From the NCBI GenBank assembly GCA_016647705.1, contig CM028333.1, positions 8,878,616 to 8,942,615 on the forward strand: 64,000 bases of DNA, written 5' to 3'. Below, piece by piece: positions 43,965-53,608 of this stretch (position 1 is its first letter; every line of letters begins with the position of its first letter). Both the position numbers and the translations under genes were made by a program. The DNA comes from Eucommia ulmoides (taxonomy: Eukaryota; Streptophyta; Magnoliopsida; Garryales; Eucommiaceae). The notes below the pieces were generated by a model that saw only the letters and a program-made list of their open reading frames with translations, searched no databases and was not told the origin of the DNA.

Positions 43965-45165
43965 TCCTCATCTCTTTGGTGGGACCCACCCCATTTCTTT
44001 TCTTTTATCCTCATCTCTTTTCTCCTTTTACCTTTTCTTCTTTTTCTTACTCCTGTTTCAACCAACTCTACCTCATACCCCATACAACTCACACATATAA
44101 TTAAATTTTACACCCCCATATACAAACAAAACAATTACACTTATAACCCAGAAAATTATCAAAGATCCATTTAGAAATTATAACTTATTTTTAATAAAAT
44201 ATTATAAGAAAATATATATAAATTTTTAGGGTACTACACAAGATCTTTCAACTGTTGATTTCGGAAATTGCTGCAAAGATGGCGTAGACAATATCGGTCA
44301 TACTGAAGGGACTCGTTTGGTTGATGAAGCCATAAATTGTGCACCGCACTTTCGGGGGTGTTTGTCAGCTATCAATATGAATATGGCGCTTAAGCAACGA
44401 AATGAATCACCCCCAATCGTGGTAGTTCTCCTGGGGTACGACCGCAAAATCCAACGGATAACACTTATTCGGCGGAGTCATTCCAATGGCGATCAAGATC
44501 TTGCCTCTATATTTTCCATACAAATGGTTGCCATCAATTGTGGCGACAGGCCAACAATATCATCAGCCATTAACATAAGGTTTGAATGTCCAAAACACCA
44601 TATCGAAAATCGAATAACTAGGCTGAGTAGTCGGAATGCCACTCCACCCCACAATCGTCCCTGGATTAAATCTCTGCAATGCCAAATGAAATTTCGACAA
44701 CTTCTGTCACGATTTGTCCCAATCTCCGAATAAAGGTTTCAATGGCTTTAATTCTAGCCAATCATCCCTTTCGATGGGAGATGGTGAATTTCCAAGACTC
44801 TCAGGGAAGCAACAATAACATTGATTTTAATTTCGGGTCATCTTTGACTTGTCCAAGTATGGAGTTAGAAATGACACTGAAATCCAAATTTGTATGATCG
44901 TAAAAACAGTCATGCTGCCCATCGTACTGCGTAATCTGAATCATGTCATGACTTTTTTTAGAACCGCCTGCAACATCCAACTGCATCCTTACTTGCATTT
45001 ATTGACCAAACCTTCGGGTGCTTCTCCCCCGCAGAGAACTCTATTGTTCTCTCTTATAAATGTTTCAAAACATCCCAACTGACAATATTCCTAAGCTTCA
45101 AAACTTAAAAAAGAAAGAAGTTTATAGAAGTAGATTGAGAGAGATTGAATAAATCAATTTACGGA

Positions 45166-45398
45166 GAAAATATTCAATGGTCATGATGTACCACGTGGCA
45201 TGCTGATGTGGTGTATCACAATCAATTCGAGATTGACATCTCGAGTTATATATCCCTACTATGTCAGGCTAGTTCCTCATGTTGGCATAACTTTCAATCT
45301 GACATGTAGGGTCATATTTACGAGGTGTCAACTTCGAATTGATTGTGGTGCACCACATTAATATGTCATGCGGTACAGCATGATCATTGAATATTTTC
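45166..45398. mobile_element. foldback MITE, copy 3
   Basis: Ends GAAAATATTCAATGGTCATG and (minus strand) GAAAATATTCAATGATCATG, same family as 38617-38873 and 40254-40493. Confidence 0.75.
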
Positions 45399-46106
45399 TC
45401 AAGGTTTGAAACATTTTTATTTATTGTTGATATGAGGAAATAAGTTGGATTTGATTCCAGCCAACTAATAAAGTTGGACTCAACTTCAACTTTTTGCCCT
45501 TGTCTATATGTCTATATGATTATATAGTTAAGTTGAAATTGATTCCATGTACTAGGTAATTTGGAATCAATTCAGAAGAAAATGAATATAGTTAGAAGGG
45601 GCCTCATTGGATTTATGACCACACACACCAAAAAAAAAGAAAATTGTGTGCAGTGGGTGATCTACCTAATATCCAGCAAAACAAGAGTAGGCCGGATCAT
45701 TGACTTGCAATTTTGAGACTCCAGGTACGGAATAAAAATCCATTGTCTCTTCATTCTTATATGTCCCTTAAATCTCGTTAGTACACATCATTATCATTAA
45801 TAACATAAAGTATTTGTTATATTATTATAATATATTATTAATATATTAAATACCATGCATTAATAATAGTGATGTGGAACAATGAATTTGAGGAAACTTG
45901 CAAAGAGATATGGAGGAGATAACAGATCTTCATTCCTGGGTCCATGAGAAGCAGAGAGGATAAGGAGAGGAAAAGAGAGGAGAAATATGGAACTAGGTGA
46001 CAATAATGATTGATGCTAGCATAAATAGAACTATAGAAGACTATATTGTGTCATAATTAGAATTCAAAAACACGTGGAAGGTTAAGATAAATTGTTGAAA
46101 TATTTA

Positions 46107-47575
46107 GTATTTCTATTAATGCTGTTAGAGGATACTTCAGTATGAGGGTTCTCTATTAATGAGGTGGTTGGTTGATGGACTCTCCCGCGTCTCTTATTAT
46201 TTTTTTCTATTTAGGCTCTGAAATAAATGATTTTGGAAAGAAAGAGAATTATTACATCATAATAAATAATGCATTTGTTAACGTAAAAGACTTGGGACAA
46301 GAATATTAGAAAATGCAATTTAATTCAAGTGCGGAGAGCTACTAGAGGGAGAGGCAGGCTTAGAAAGACTTGGGATGAGACTATTAGAAGTAATTTGATG
46401 GCATTAGACTTGACTGAGGGGATGACCCTTGATCGTTTATTATGGCGTAAATGGATTCATGTAGCCGACCTTACTTAAGTGGGACAAAGACTTAGTTGTT
46501 GTTGTTAAAGTAAAAGATTTAGAAGGAAGGTTCTACATGAGTGTGTTTAGTCGTACCACTCAACCCTCTATTTATAGCAAAAGAGTCCATCAACCAATGA
46601 CATCATTAATGAAATTGGCCAACCACACATTAAAAGGAAGTCCATCAATCAACAACTTCATTAATGAGATTATCCAACCCCTCATTAATGAGGGAGTGCA
46701 TCAACCAACCACCTCATTAATGAGTTTAGTCAACTACCTCTTTCTGTTTTTATTACTAGGTAGTTGGCTAGTCTCATTAATGATATGGTTGGTTGTGTTG
46801 GACTCTCTCATTTTATTTGCTATCAGAGCCTAGAAAGAGTAATAATTCTCTTTCCAATATCCTATTTGGTATCAGTGCCTAAAAAGAGAGAAATAATAGG
46901 AGGCACGGGGGAGGAGGAAAATCCTAGCCCCCCGTGCCTCACCATCTTTTGGCGGCTACTTAACACCTTCTAGCCACCGCCTTCAATGGTTTAAAACCTC
47001 TTTATAGCCACTGCCTTTCTGCGGTGTCGAACCACCTGTAGGCCACCGTTTTCCCACGGCAACAAACCTCTTTTTAGCCGCCATCTTCACTCCACACTGA
47101 ATCGTTGTTGGTCACCTAACATTCCAGTTGTTATATGTTGCCTAACTTTCCAGTTGTCGCCGTTGGATGCCCGACATTCCAATTGTCGATCTTGATCGCT
47201 CGACATTCCAATTATTGTCGTTGATCGCTTGACACTTACCTTTGTCCTATCGTTGTTCTCGGCAACAATTGTCCTTATGTTTTTACTTTATTCAAGCTAG
47301 GACTTCGAAACATCTTCACTCCAGGAGTGTTAAAATATTTAATGTGTCTATTAATGTTGTGAGAGGATAATTTAGTCTTTATGTTTGTATTAGGGTCCCT
47401 TATTAATGATGTAGTTAGTTAAACTCATTAATGATGTGGTCGGTTAATATAGTGGCTAAACACACTAGTATATAGCGTTCCCTGTAAATCTTTTGCTTTA
47501 ACAATTGCATTATTTATTATGATATAATAATTGTCTCTCCAAAATCCTTTTAGTAATTGATAAGAGGATCATTTT
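46107..47575 (+). mobile_element. rearranged non-autonomous LTR element (TRIM/LARD-like)
   Basis: A right LTR-like unit begins TGTTAAAATATTTAATGTG at about 47328 and ends near 47570. A related left start (TGTTGAAATATTTAGTA) is at 46107. A primer-like site TGGTATCAGTGCC follows an LTR-like end at about 46862. A second LTR-end/primer region occurs inverted at about 46190-46260 (minus strand ATTTCAGAGCC). So LTR pieces exist in both orientations. The internal part (46900-47327) is a set of short CCACCG/GCCGCC and GACATTCCA(A/G)TTGTCG repeats. No coding capacity. Confidence 0.5.
46298..46509 (+). mobile_element. 5'-truncated LINE insertion
   Basis: Translation around 46340-46475 gives GRGRLRKTWDETIRSNLMAL, then WRKWIHVADLT and a stop, the conserved end of plant LINE reverse transcriptase ORFs. 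It ends in a (TTG)n tail, usual for this LINE group. Flanks share about 15 bp with few mismatches (GTAAAAGACTTGGGA at 46283 and GTAAAAGATTTAGAA at 46510), a likely target-site duplication. It has inserted into the LTR-type block. Confidence 0.7.
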
Positions 47576-48062
47576 GAACCTAGATATTACCGCAGTGTAT
47601 GAATTTTGACAATAGAACAAGTTCAAACATGTTATTGATGTTTTAGCAAACACATCTATGATTAGTTCAAACATGTCATTGATCTTCTAATTAAAGGAAA
47701 ATGCTAAATGTTCTAAAAATAGGGATAAAAATGGGGACCAAAGGAATTAAGTTGTTGAACAGTATAACTAGCATGCAATAAATGCTTGTACAGTACAACT
47801 ATTCAATGACTTTGGTCCTCATTTTTTCTCCCTAGCATTCTCCTATAGAAAGATCAACAGCATGGAGTTTTACATACATAAATGGAAGAGAATGATATCA
47901 TAATAGTTTTTTCAGTTGCTTCCATGCCATATTGAGCTACCATTAAGTAATGTGGAAGTGGTAAGGTCTCAAAAGATATCTGCTGTTGTGAGGAGGGAAG
48001 GAATTTGGGGAACATTGGTGGGAATGTGGAATAAATTGTTTGATCTGTTTGAAGTTGCTCGC

Positions 48063-48220
48063 CTGGTCGAAGTATACCATGTCAGTATGGTGATATGTTG
48101 TATCTAACCAATTTGAGGTTGACATCTCAGGTTTAAAAGTCCACCAACCTGAGATGTCAATTTTTGATTGGTTGGATACACAATGTCACCGTGCTAATGT
48201 AGTGCACTTGGACCATACGA
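48063..48220. mobile_element. foldback MITE of about 155 bp
   Basis: TGGTCGAAGTATACCATG ... GACATCTCAGGTT on the left pairs with the right arm read on the minus strand (TGGTCCAAGTGCACTACATT ... GACATCTCAGGTT). The centre is only about 15 bp. Different sequence from the 38617-type MITE but similar in design. Confidence 0.65.
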
Positions 48221-48299
48221 GTTTTTCTCTCTTTTTATGAGAAGTTACAAGTCCATTTGAACCACATATTTTGGATACAAATAGGATAGTCCATAGGTC

Positions 48300-49002
48300 A
48301 TGCATTCACGATGTATGGTTAAAAGTGAATTTGGATTATCGTTTAAATTTGGTCCAGAACCACCCAATATTTTTCTCCATAGTGTCCCTTATCGGTTGTC
48401 TACTTGTCTCAAAATAAATAAATAAAAAAGTTCGTTTTTCGGAAAGCTATACTTTGTGGTTCAACGAGCAATGCTACGCGACACGAGAAAATACCAGAGA
48501 AGTAACAATGTTACATTGTTTTCAATAGGAATTTGGAACACTGCCTATTTCTATCCTCGATCAATGGTGTGCTGGTGAACTCCGACTATTCCATATGTCA
48601 ATGGAACTACAGAGCAATTCTAGGATTGAATTTATTAGTAAAAACTGACTCTGGTGTATATGGAATCATTGTTTTTTGTGTTATAGCCATTTATTTTAGA
48701 AAGTTTCAGCCTTTTTTATTGCACGACCGCATTAAAGTGCCTCAGATTTTCCCCTCATTTTTCTTTCTTTTTTGGTTATGTAGTTTTGACTTTTCATTAA
48801 AATCGAACAACAAAAATAGAATCATTTGGCTTTTTTGTTGTATAAATAGCATTTGATGGTCATTGTTCTTTTTCGCTTTTCTTGATTTGATTGTCATTGT
48901 TTTACTCTCTGAAAGTTTTTTGAAAATATACTTTTATATATATGGGATTAATAGTATTTGTGAACTTATTCGCCTTACTTTCACTTTTGCCCATGGGTAG
49001 AT
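48300..49002. other. no gene recognised
   Basis: A 107-codon plus-strand open frame (48533-48856) has hydrophobic segments but no known motif and no promoter context. It may be intron or decayed exon material connected with the exon-like piece at 49003-49080. Confidence 0.25.
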
Positions 49003-49081
49003 TGTAAAAGAGAAATTTGAGAAACCAGACAAAGATCAGGCACTACAGTGGTTAGATACATGGATTAGATATGTTCAAAAG
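49003..49081 (+). other. exon-like fragment, unknown protein
   Basis: A 26-codon open stretch (KEKFEKPDKDQALQWLDTWI within it) is preceded by a pyrimidine-rich stretch and acceptor-like CCCATGGGTAG and followed by a donor-like GTAATT (or a stop, TAA, in frame). It reads like a real internal or last exon. I do not recognise the family. No neighbouring exons were found; a TRIM element sits 340 bp downstream. Confidence 0.3.
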
Positions 49082-49423
49082 TAATTACGACTCGTTTTTT
49101 TATCTTTATTTATCAAAAAAAAATTCCCTTTCTTTTTTCTGTTTTTTTTTGGGTGATTGAGGTATTATTTCTTTTATCAGAACCTCTTAAGCACTAGGAC
49201 AATGGGGTTTATTAGGTGTTTCTTAGAATGTAAAAATCATTGTTAATGTTGCTTATAGTTGGGAGAAACAACAATGTACTTGAAATTTGGTCATGGCATA
49301 TGTTGTTTGTTTGTTCCATATTTTGCTCAATCTGGTGTTTGTTTAATGTGATTAATCTTAGATATTTTTGTCTCTACTAAAATACATTAAGTTTGTTAAA
49401 AAATATTGTAGGTATGGACAGAA

Positions 49424-49750
49424 TGTTGTGTTTATTCAACATCAAATGTGCAGAGGTTGATGATCAGATTATGAGAAAACATTACCTCATGAGCTAGCCT
49501 TTTGGGTTGAGAGAGACCTAAGAGCACCCTGCACTGATATCAGAGTTCAGGTTAAACAACTAGCCTAATAACCATAAAGGAAGGGATTGGTTGAGGATAG
49601 TAGACTAAAAGCATGATGTATGAAGGGGAGATTGTTGGGTTTATCCAGCATCAAATGTGAAATGAGCTGGTGATCAGGGAATAAGTGTGAGGTAAAACCT
49701 CACCCCATGAGCTAGTTTATGGGGTTGGGAGAGCACATGACCGCCCTATA
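49424..49750 (+). mobile_element. complete TRIM retrotransposon
   Basis: Two short LTRs (49424-49533 and 49633-49750) both begin TGTTG(T/G)GTTTAT(T/C)CA and share CATCAAATGTG, TGATCAG, CTCATGAGCTAG or CCCATGAGCTAG and GGGTTG(A/G)GAGAG. A primer site TGATATCAGAG (49535-49545), one mismatch from the initiator-Met tRNA site, follows LTR 1, and a polypurine tract GAAGGGGAGAT precedes LTR 2. Flanks CAGAA and CAGAT look like a 5-bp target duplication with one change. There is no coding capacity; TRIMs depend on other elements for mobility. Confidence 0.82.
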
Positions 49751-50084
49751 CAGATAAATTTACTTTTTTGGTTTCAATATTTTTATTTCTTTCCCAGAAC
49801 TGGGAATAGCAACAAAAAACAGAGACAGGGAATACTATGAGGGAATGCCTTTTTGTGTTGCAGTGATGCAAGAGAAGTGAATTGCATTAAAATTAATTCT
49901 TAGGTAGTGTTTGGTGGTCCAAATTTGGAACTATCTGTAGTGCTGAAGCAAGGAATATCAAACTGGGAAGGTGTAAATTTTGAATATTAATATTATATGA
50001 TATACTATAATTTTTAGAGGCTCTTATTTAAATGTAAATATATGAAGAAGAAAAAAATCGAATGTCTACAAAAATGAGGAAAAT

Positions 50085-50930
50085 TGTAATTTTGACCCTC
50101 AAAGTTTGTGATGGGTGTCTAATTGGAATTTATGGTTTGAAAAACATTACATTTGACCCTGAGATTTGGGGGCTGGTGTTTATTTGGTTCAATCATTAAC
50201 AATCTGTTAAATTTTGGATAGAAATGAGGAGATGTTGTAGAGTTAAGATGCTATTGCCGAAGTTGCCGACTAGCCATGGCAACTGTCGGCACTGCGAAGA
50301 AGAGTAACAATAAGATTTTCTTAGTTCGGAGAAGAAAAAAGATCTGTGTCGATTCTACGAAAAGTAGATTCACCCCCTTACGTTATGACTTGTCTTGCGT
50401 TTAGTCACTCGCGGGGGGATGTCAAAAGTAAAGAGAGAGATGGTGTTTCTCTTTCTTTTAGCATAGCGTGCCCCCACTTTGCTCAGTCAATACAACATGG
50501 TAAAGGCATGGTAGGTTCGATATGGCCAAGTTAGTCCGAATTGTTCGTCAGAGGTTGTCGCCTTCTCTCACTTCGGAAAGATTAAACATTTCTTATGATG
50601 AGGAATCGCTCTAAGAGATTGTAGTCCTTATATCTCCTTCCTCGTCGAGCATATGATTGTCTAGCCCACTTTGCTTTAACGAGAAAAACTACATTTTGTA
50701 TCATTAAATTTCTTATAAATGTCTAAATTGTCCCTACGAGATTAGTTGTTCCTAGAGTAACAAAATTACCCATAAAATTAGTATTGCGTGCTTTGTGCCT
50801 GCACAATTTTGCTTATATTTGAACAGATCGTTAACAATTGAAAAAAATTTAACACCAAATCCAAGCTTTAGGGTTAAATGTGTCATTTTTTAAACTTAAA
50901 TGTCAAGTGTATTTTTTCCCAAGAAAAGAG
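50085..50930. mobile_element. Mutator-type non-autonomous element with possible captured DNA
   Basis: The left end (ACATTTGACCCTGAGATTTGG, GTTCAATCATTAACAATCTGTT) matches the inverted right end (ACATTTAACCCTAAAGCTTGG, TTCAATTGTTAACGATCTGTT) over about 90 bp. The middle (50246-50690) is GC-richer than the surroundings and may be captured genic DNA; its open frame (50346-50534) has no recognised motif. Confidence 0.5.
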
Positions 50931-51301
50931 GAAAGGAAGAATAGGCATGAGAATCTAATCGCTGACTTTTGGTGGATTTCAGCTTTTCTTTTTGCATTGT
51001 GTTGGACAAATCCAAGTTAAAGTGATTTAAACAACCACCACCCCAAATCCTTTTTCTATTTTGAATTGTGAACCCACTAATTGCTAGCTTTTATCCACCA
51101 CTGAAGCCAGAAAAAGGGTGTTTTCATGTCTCAAAGACATTTCTCATCCTAACAAAAAAAGGGAGTAGACAAATAATTAAGGAGTGCTCCATCATGCTTG
51201 AATCCAAGGAAAAGACTGCCCCACTTTTCTTTTCAACAAAAACAAAAAAAAAAATCTATGTAATTGCAATATAAGGGTTTACATAAGATACACATATATC
51301 A

Positions 51302-51377
51302 TTTCGATAAATAATAAAGACATCTCTCACATCATTTGATTTCGATAAATAATAAAGACATCTCTCACATCATTTGA
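51302..51377 (+). repeat. 38-bp tandem duplication
   Basis: TTTCGATAAATAATAAAGACATC and the rest of a 38-bp unit occur twice in a row without change. Confidence 0.9.
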
Positions 51378-51699
51378 TTAACTGAGAAACCCTCAACCAT
51401 ATTTTATGAAAAAAATACCACATTTTATGGATAAAAAAATACTCTTACAATGTTTTTTGTTTTGTTGTTGTTTTTTTTTCTTCCTATTTTTTAGTTTTTA
51501 TTTTTTGTTTTCTACACTCTTTCTTTCTCTATTTTTTATTTTTATGGTATTTATTGAAAAGAAAAATGAAGACCAAAGGTCAAAACCAATAAAATAAAAA
51601 AGAAAAATCTATTATTTTGTCCGCAATAGTTATGAAAATTATAAAATAGACCTGCAACTACTATAATAAAGTTTTTAGTTCCCATAGATTTTTAGAAAA

Positions 51700-52390
51700 T
51701 CATCTCATGTTCTTTGATCATTTTTTTCCCATAATTTATATAAAATGTCATTTTGTAAAATATAACAAGATGTGAACATTTTCATTTTTATTTTACTATT
51801 TTTAAACATTCGGGCTGATTATGATGCTATGAATATTCATAATTTTTATGTAAATAATTAGGTTCTTCGTTATGTTCATACGTTCTCATATTTTATGTTC
51901 TTTTGTTATGTTTACAAAAATTATGGAAATAACATTTTGTTTATGAACATTCACACTACTATTTAAAATAGTTGTGAATATTCAAAAAGAATAGTGTAAA
52001 AAAATTTAAAAATTAAAACTAAAATCAACCAAGAACAACAAATCAAAACATTGAAAAAAAAAAAAAACTAAGATCAATAAAAACAAACTAGTATGAACAT
52101 TCACCAAAAAGAAAATCATTATAAACGTTTACCAAACCACAACGAATATTCATAAAAAAAAATAATAAACAATTTGAACATTCACAAAGAGAAAAACAAA
52201 ATCAACAAAAGAACATTCACCGTGAAAAAACACAAAATCAATAAAGACTAATAAATCAAAACAGATCTGAACCAATGGAAACATTCACAAAACAACAAAT
52301 AAAAAACATTAAAAAAAATCCTAAGATCAACCAAAACAAATCGGTGCGAACATTCACCAAAGTGCAAATGAACATTCACAAAAAACAAAA
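51700..52390. repeat. AT-rich segment with many GAACATTCAC words
   Basis: About ten copies of (G/A)AA(C/T)ATTCAC or close variants are spread over 600 bp, mostly on the plus strand and separated by A-rich spacers. A similar density occurs at 57000-57850. No coding capacity. Confidence 0.5.
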
Positions 52391-52434
52391 CTTACGGTGA
52401 ATGGTGTTTTTCAGATTTGGATTTTTTCAGATCA

Positions 52435-52740
52435 AAGAGAGAGAGAGAGAGTGGCGGACCGACTTCGGCAATCCCATATTTGGAATTCCATGTCGGCAAC
52501 TGGTTCACAGCGGACCGACTTCGGCGGTGGTGATGGTTCGCGGCAAACCAACTTCGGCAGTAATGATGGGGGCAAATTCTGCGGTGGCAGACCTGATCTG
52601 GAATTTCCTAGATTTAAGAGGGGGGCGGCAGACCGACTTCGGCAATTCTAGATCTGGAATTCCACTGCCACGACTAGTTCGCGGAGGACCGACTTTGGCG
52701 ATGGTGATGGTGGGGTTTGTAGCTGAGAGAGAGTGAGAGA
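52435..52740 (+). repeat. imperfect repeats of GGACCGACTTCGGC, GC-rich island
   Basis: The phrase (G/C)GGACCGACTT(C/T)GGC recurs four to five times, with AAACCAACTTCGGC as a variant, plus paired (A/T)TTGGAATTCCA-like and TCTGGAATTCC words. Two overlapping open frames cover it but code for repetitive, low-information peptides. The abrupt rise in GC against the AT-rich flanks suggests a captured or promoter-like piece. Confidence 0.45.
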
Positions 52741-52759
52741 GAGAAGGTGACTGAAAATA

Positions 52760-53219
52760 AAAAGAAGGATTAGAGTTTCTCTATTATATACACAAGAGTA
52801 TGTATGTCTATTCCCACCTGTCAAGGACTAAACACTAATAATGTTTTCAAAAATGACTAAATTACAACATGATTGTTTAAAAAGGTTGTTTATTAAATAA
52901 ACTCTAAATAATAAAAAAAAAAAATCCAATAAAAATAGAAAAAAAAAAAAAAGTAAAAACAAAATATAGAAATTCAAAATCAAAAACAAAAAATTTGAAG
53001 TTCCAAAAACAAAAAATAAAAAATAAAACAAAACTGAAAAAAAAAGAAAAAAAATTAACTTTTTGTTTTCTAATTTGTTACTTTTGATTTTTTTTTTCTC
53101 CAATAAAAATCATACACAAAAACTAAAGAAATAAAAATAAACGTAAAAATAAAGCAAATGGAATAAATGATATAAAATAAAAAATAGAAAATAAGAGAGA
53201 GAGAGAGGAGTATAGTCTA

Positions 53220-53260
<41 letters not shown>
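52760..53260. other. AT-rich intergenic DNA
   Basis: A-rich runs followed by a (GA)n stretch and (TA)n microsatellite (53222-53260). No gene. Confidence 0.5.
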
Positions 53261-53267
<7 letters not shown>

Positions 53268-53608
53268 ATAAGTACTTTATTAAAATGACAATGGTGTTCA
53301 TAGCATTTGTCAAGATAATAAGGTGTAACCTCTACAATATAACGTGTTTTGAGACCATTGTCTTAAAATTACACGTAAACTTTTGACAATTTCACCATGA
53401 TAGGAAATTTATGACACTATGATTCTAACCAAATTTGTAACCACTCATATTGAAGTTTGTGTGATTTTTATTTTATTTATTTATTTATTATTATTTTATT
53501 TTTATTTTTATTTTTTTTAATATTGGGACTATAGAGACTATTTTAAGAAAGATATTTTTATTGTTTAATCTCTTATACGTATATAGTCAAGTAAAATAAC
53601 ATTATTAA
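53261..53608 (+). repeat. first copy of a local duplication, left part
   Basis: AAAATGTGATAAGTACTTTATT ... GTCAAGTAAAATAAC corresponds to 56140-56462. The copy continues after the LTR insertion at 56008 (ATTAATAATGTATTATTGTA), completing an alignment to 56462-56590. Confidence 0.85.

Larger units (their letters stand above)
42421..44237. mobile_element. long-inverted-repeat element inserted in the MuDR transposase
   Basis: Left end GTAATATCTCGAAAATTTATAT and right end (minus strand) GTAGTACCCTAAAAATTTATAT continue as inverted repeats for about 300 bp through ATGGAGGTGTAAA, TATGTGTGAGTT and GGGTGGGTCCCA. The flanks share ACAAGAT (42414-42420 and 44238-44244). Alternatively the ends are TG...CA with 5-bp CAAGA duplications, as in LTR-type insertions. 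Skipping it rejoins the transposase frame. It contains a hAT MITE and a tandem array. Confidence 0.7.
41760..45000 (-). pseudogene. MuDR-type (Mutator) transposase, split by an insertion
   Basis: Right part on the minus strand (about 45000-44245): ISNSILGQVKDDPKLK; then, after stops, FWTFKPYVNG, ATIDGNHLYGKYRGKILIAIGM with the first catalytic Asp, YPLDFAVVPQENYHDWG, and HLCSNFRNQQLKDL just before the insertion. Left part (42419-42066): VWMAGVASQVRKYDLIMEEIEK, INNAEIFNNCLKGTRNVSIT, FYRLVKYFE, matching the part downstream of the DDE core. A frameshifted end near 41970-41770 may hold the SWIM zinc finger. Multiple stops. The family excises Mutator DNA in the nucleus. Terminal inverted repeats were not identified. 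Confidence 0.8.
45059..48020 (+). repeat. duplicated module, copy 3, interrupted by a retroelement
   Basis: Begins ATGTTTCAAAACATCCCAACTGAC like copy 2, then the MITE, GATATGAGGAAATAAGTTGG, TTAATAATAGTGATGTGGAAC (about 45859), AACTAGGTGACAATAATGATTG (45990) as in copy 1, then an LTR-type block (46107-47575), then AATGCTAAATGTTCTAAAAATAGGG (47700) and GCTACCATTAAGTAATGTGGAAG (47936), matching the end of copy 1. Confidence 0.6.
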
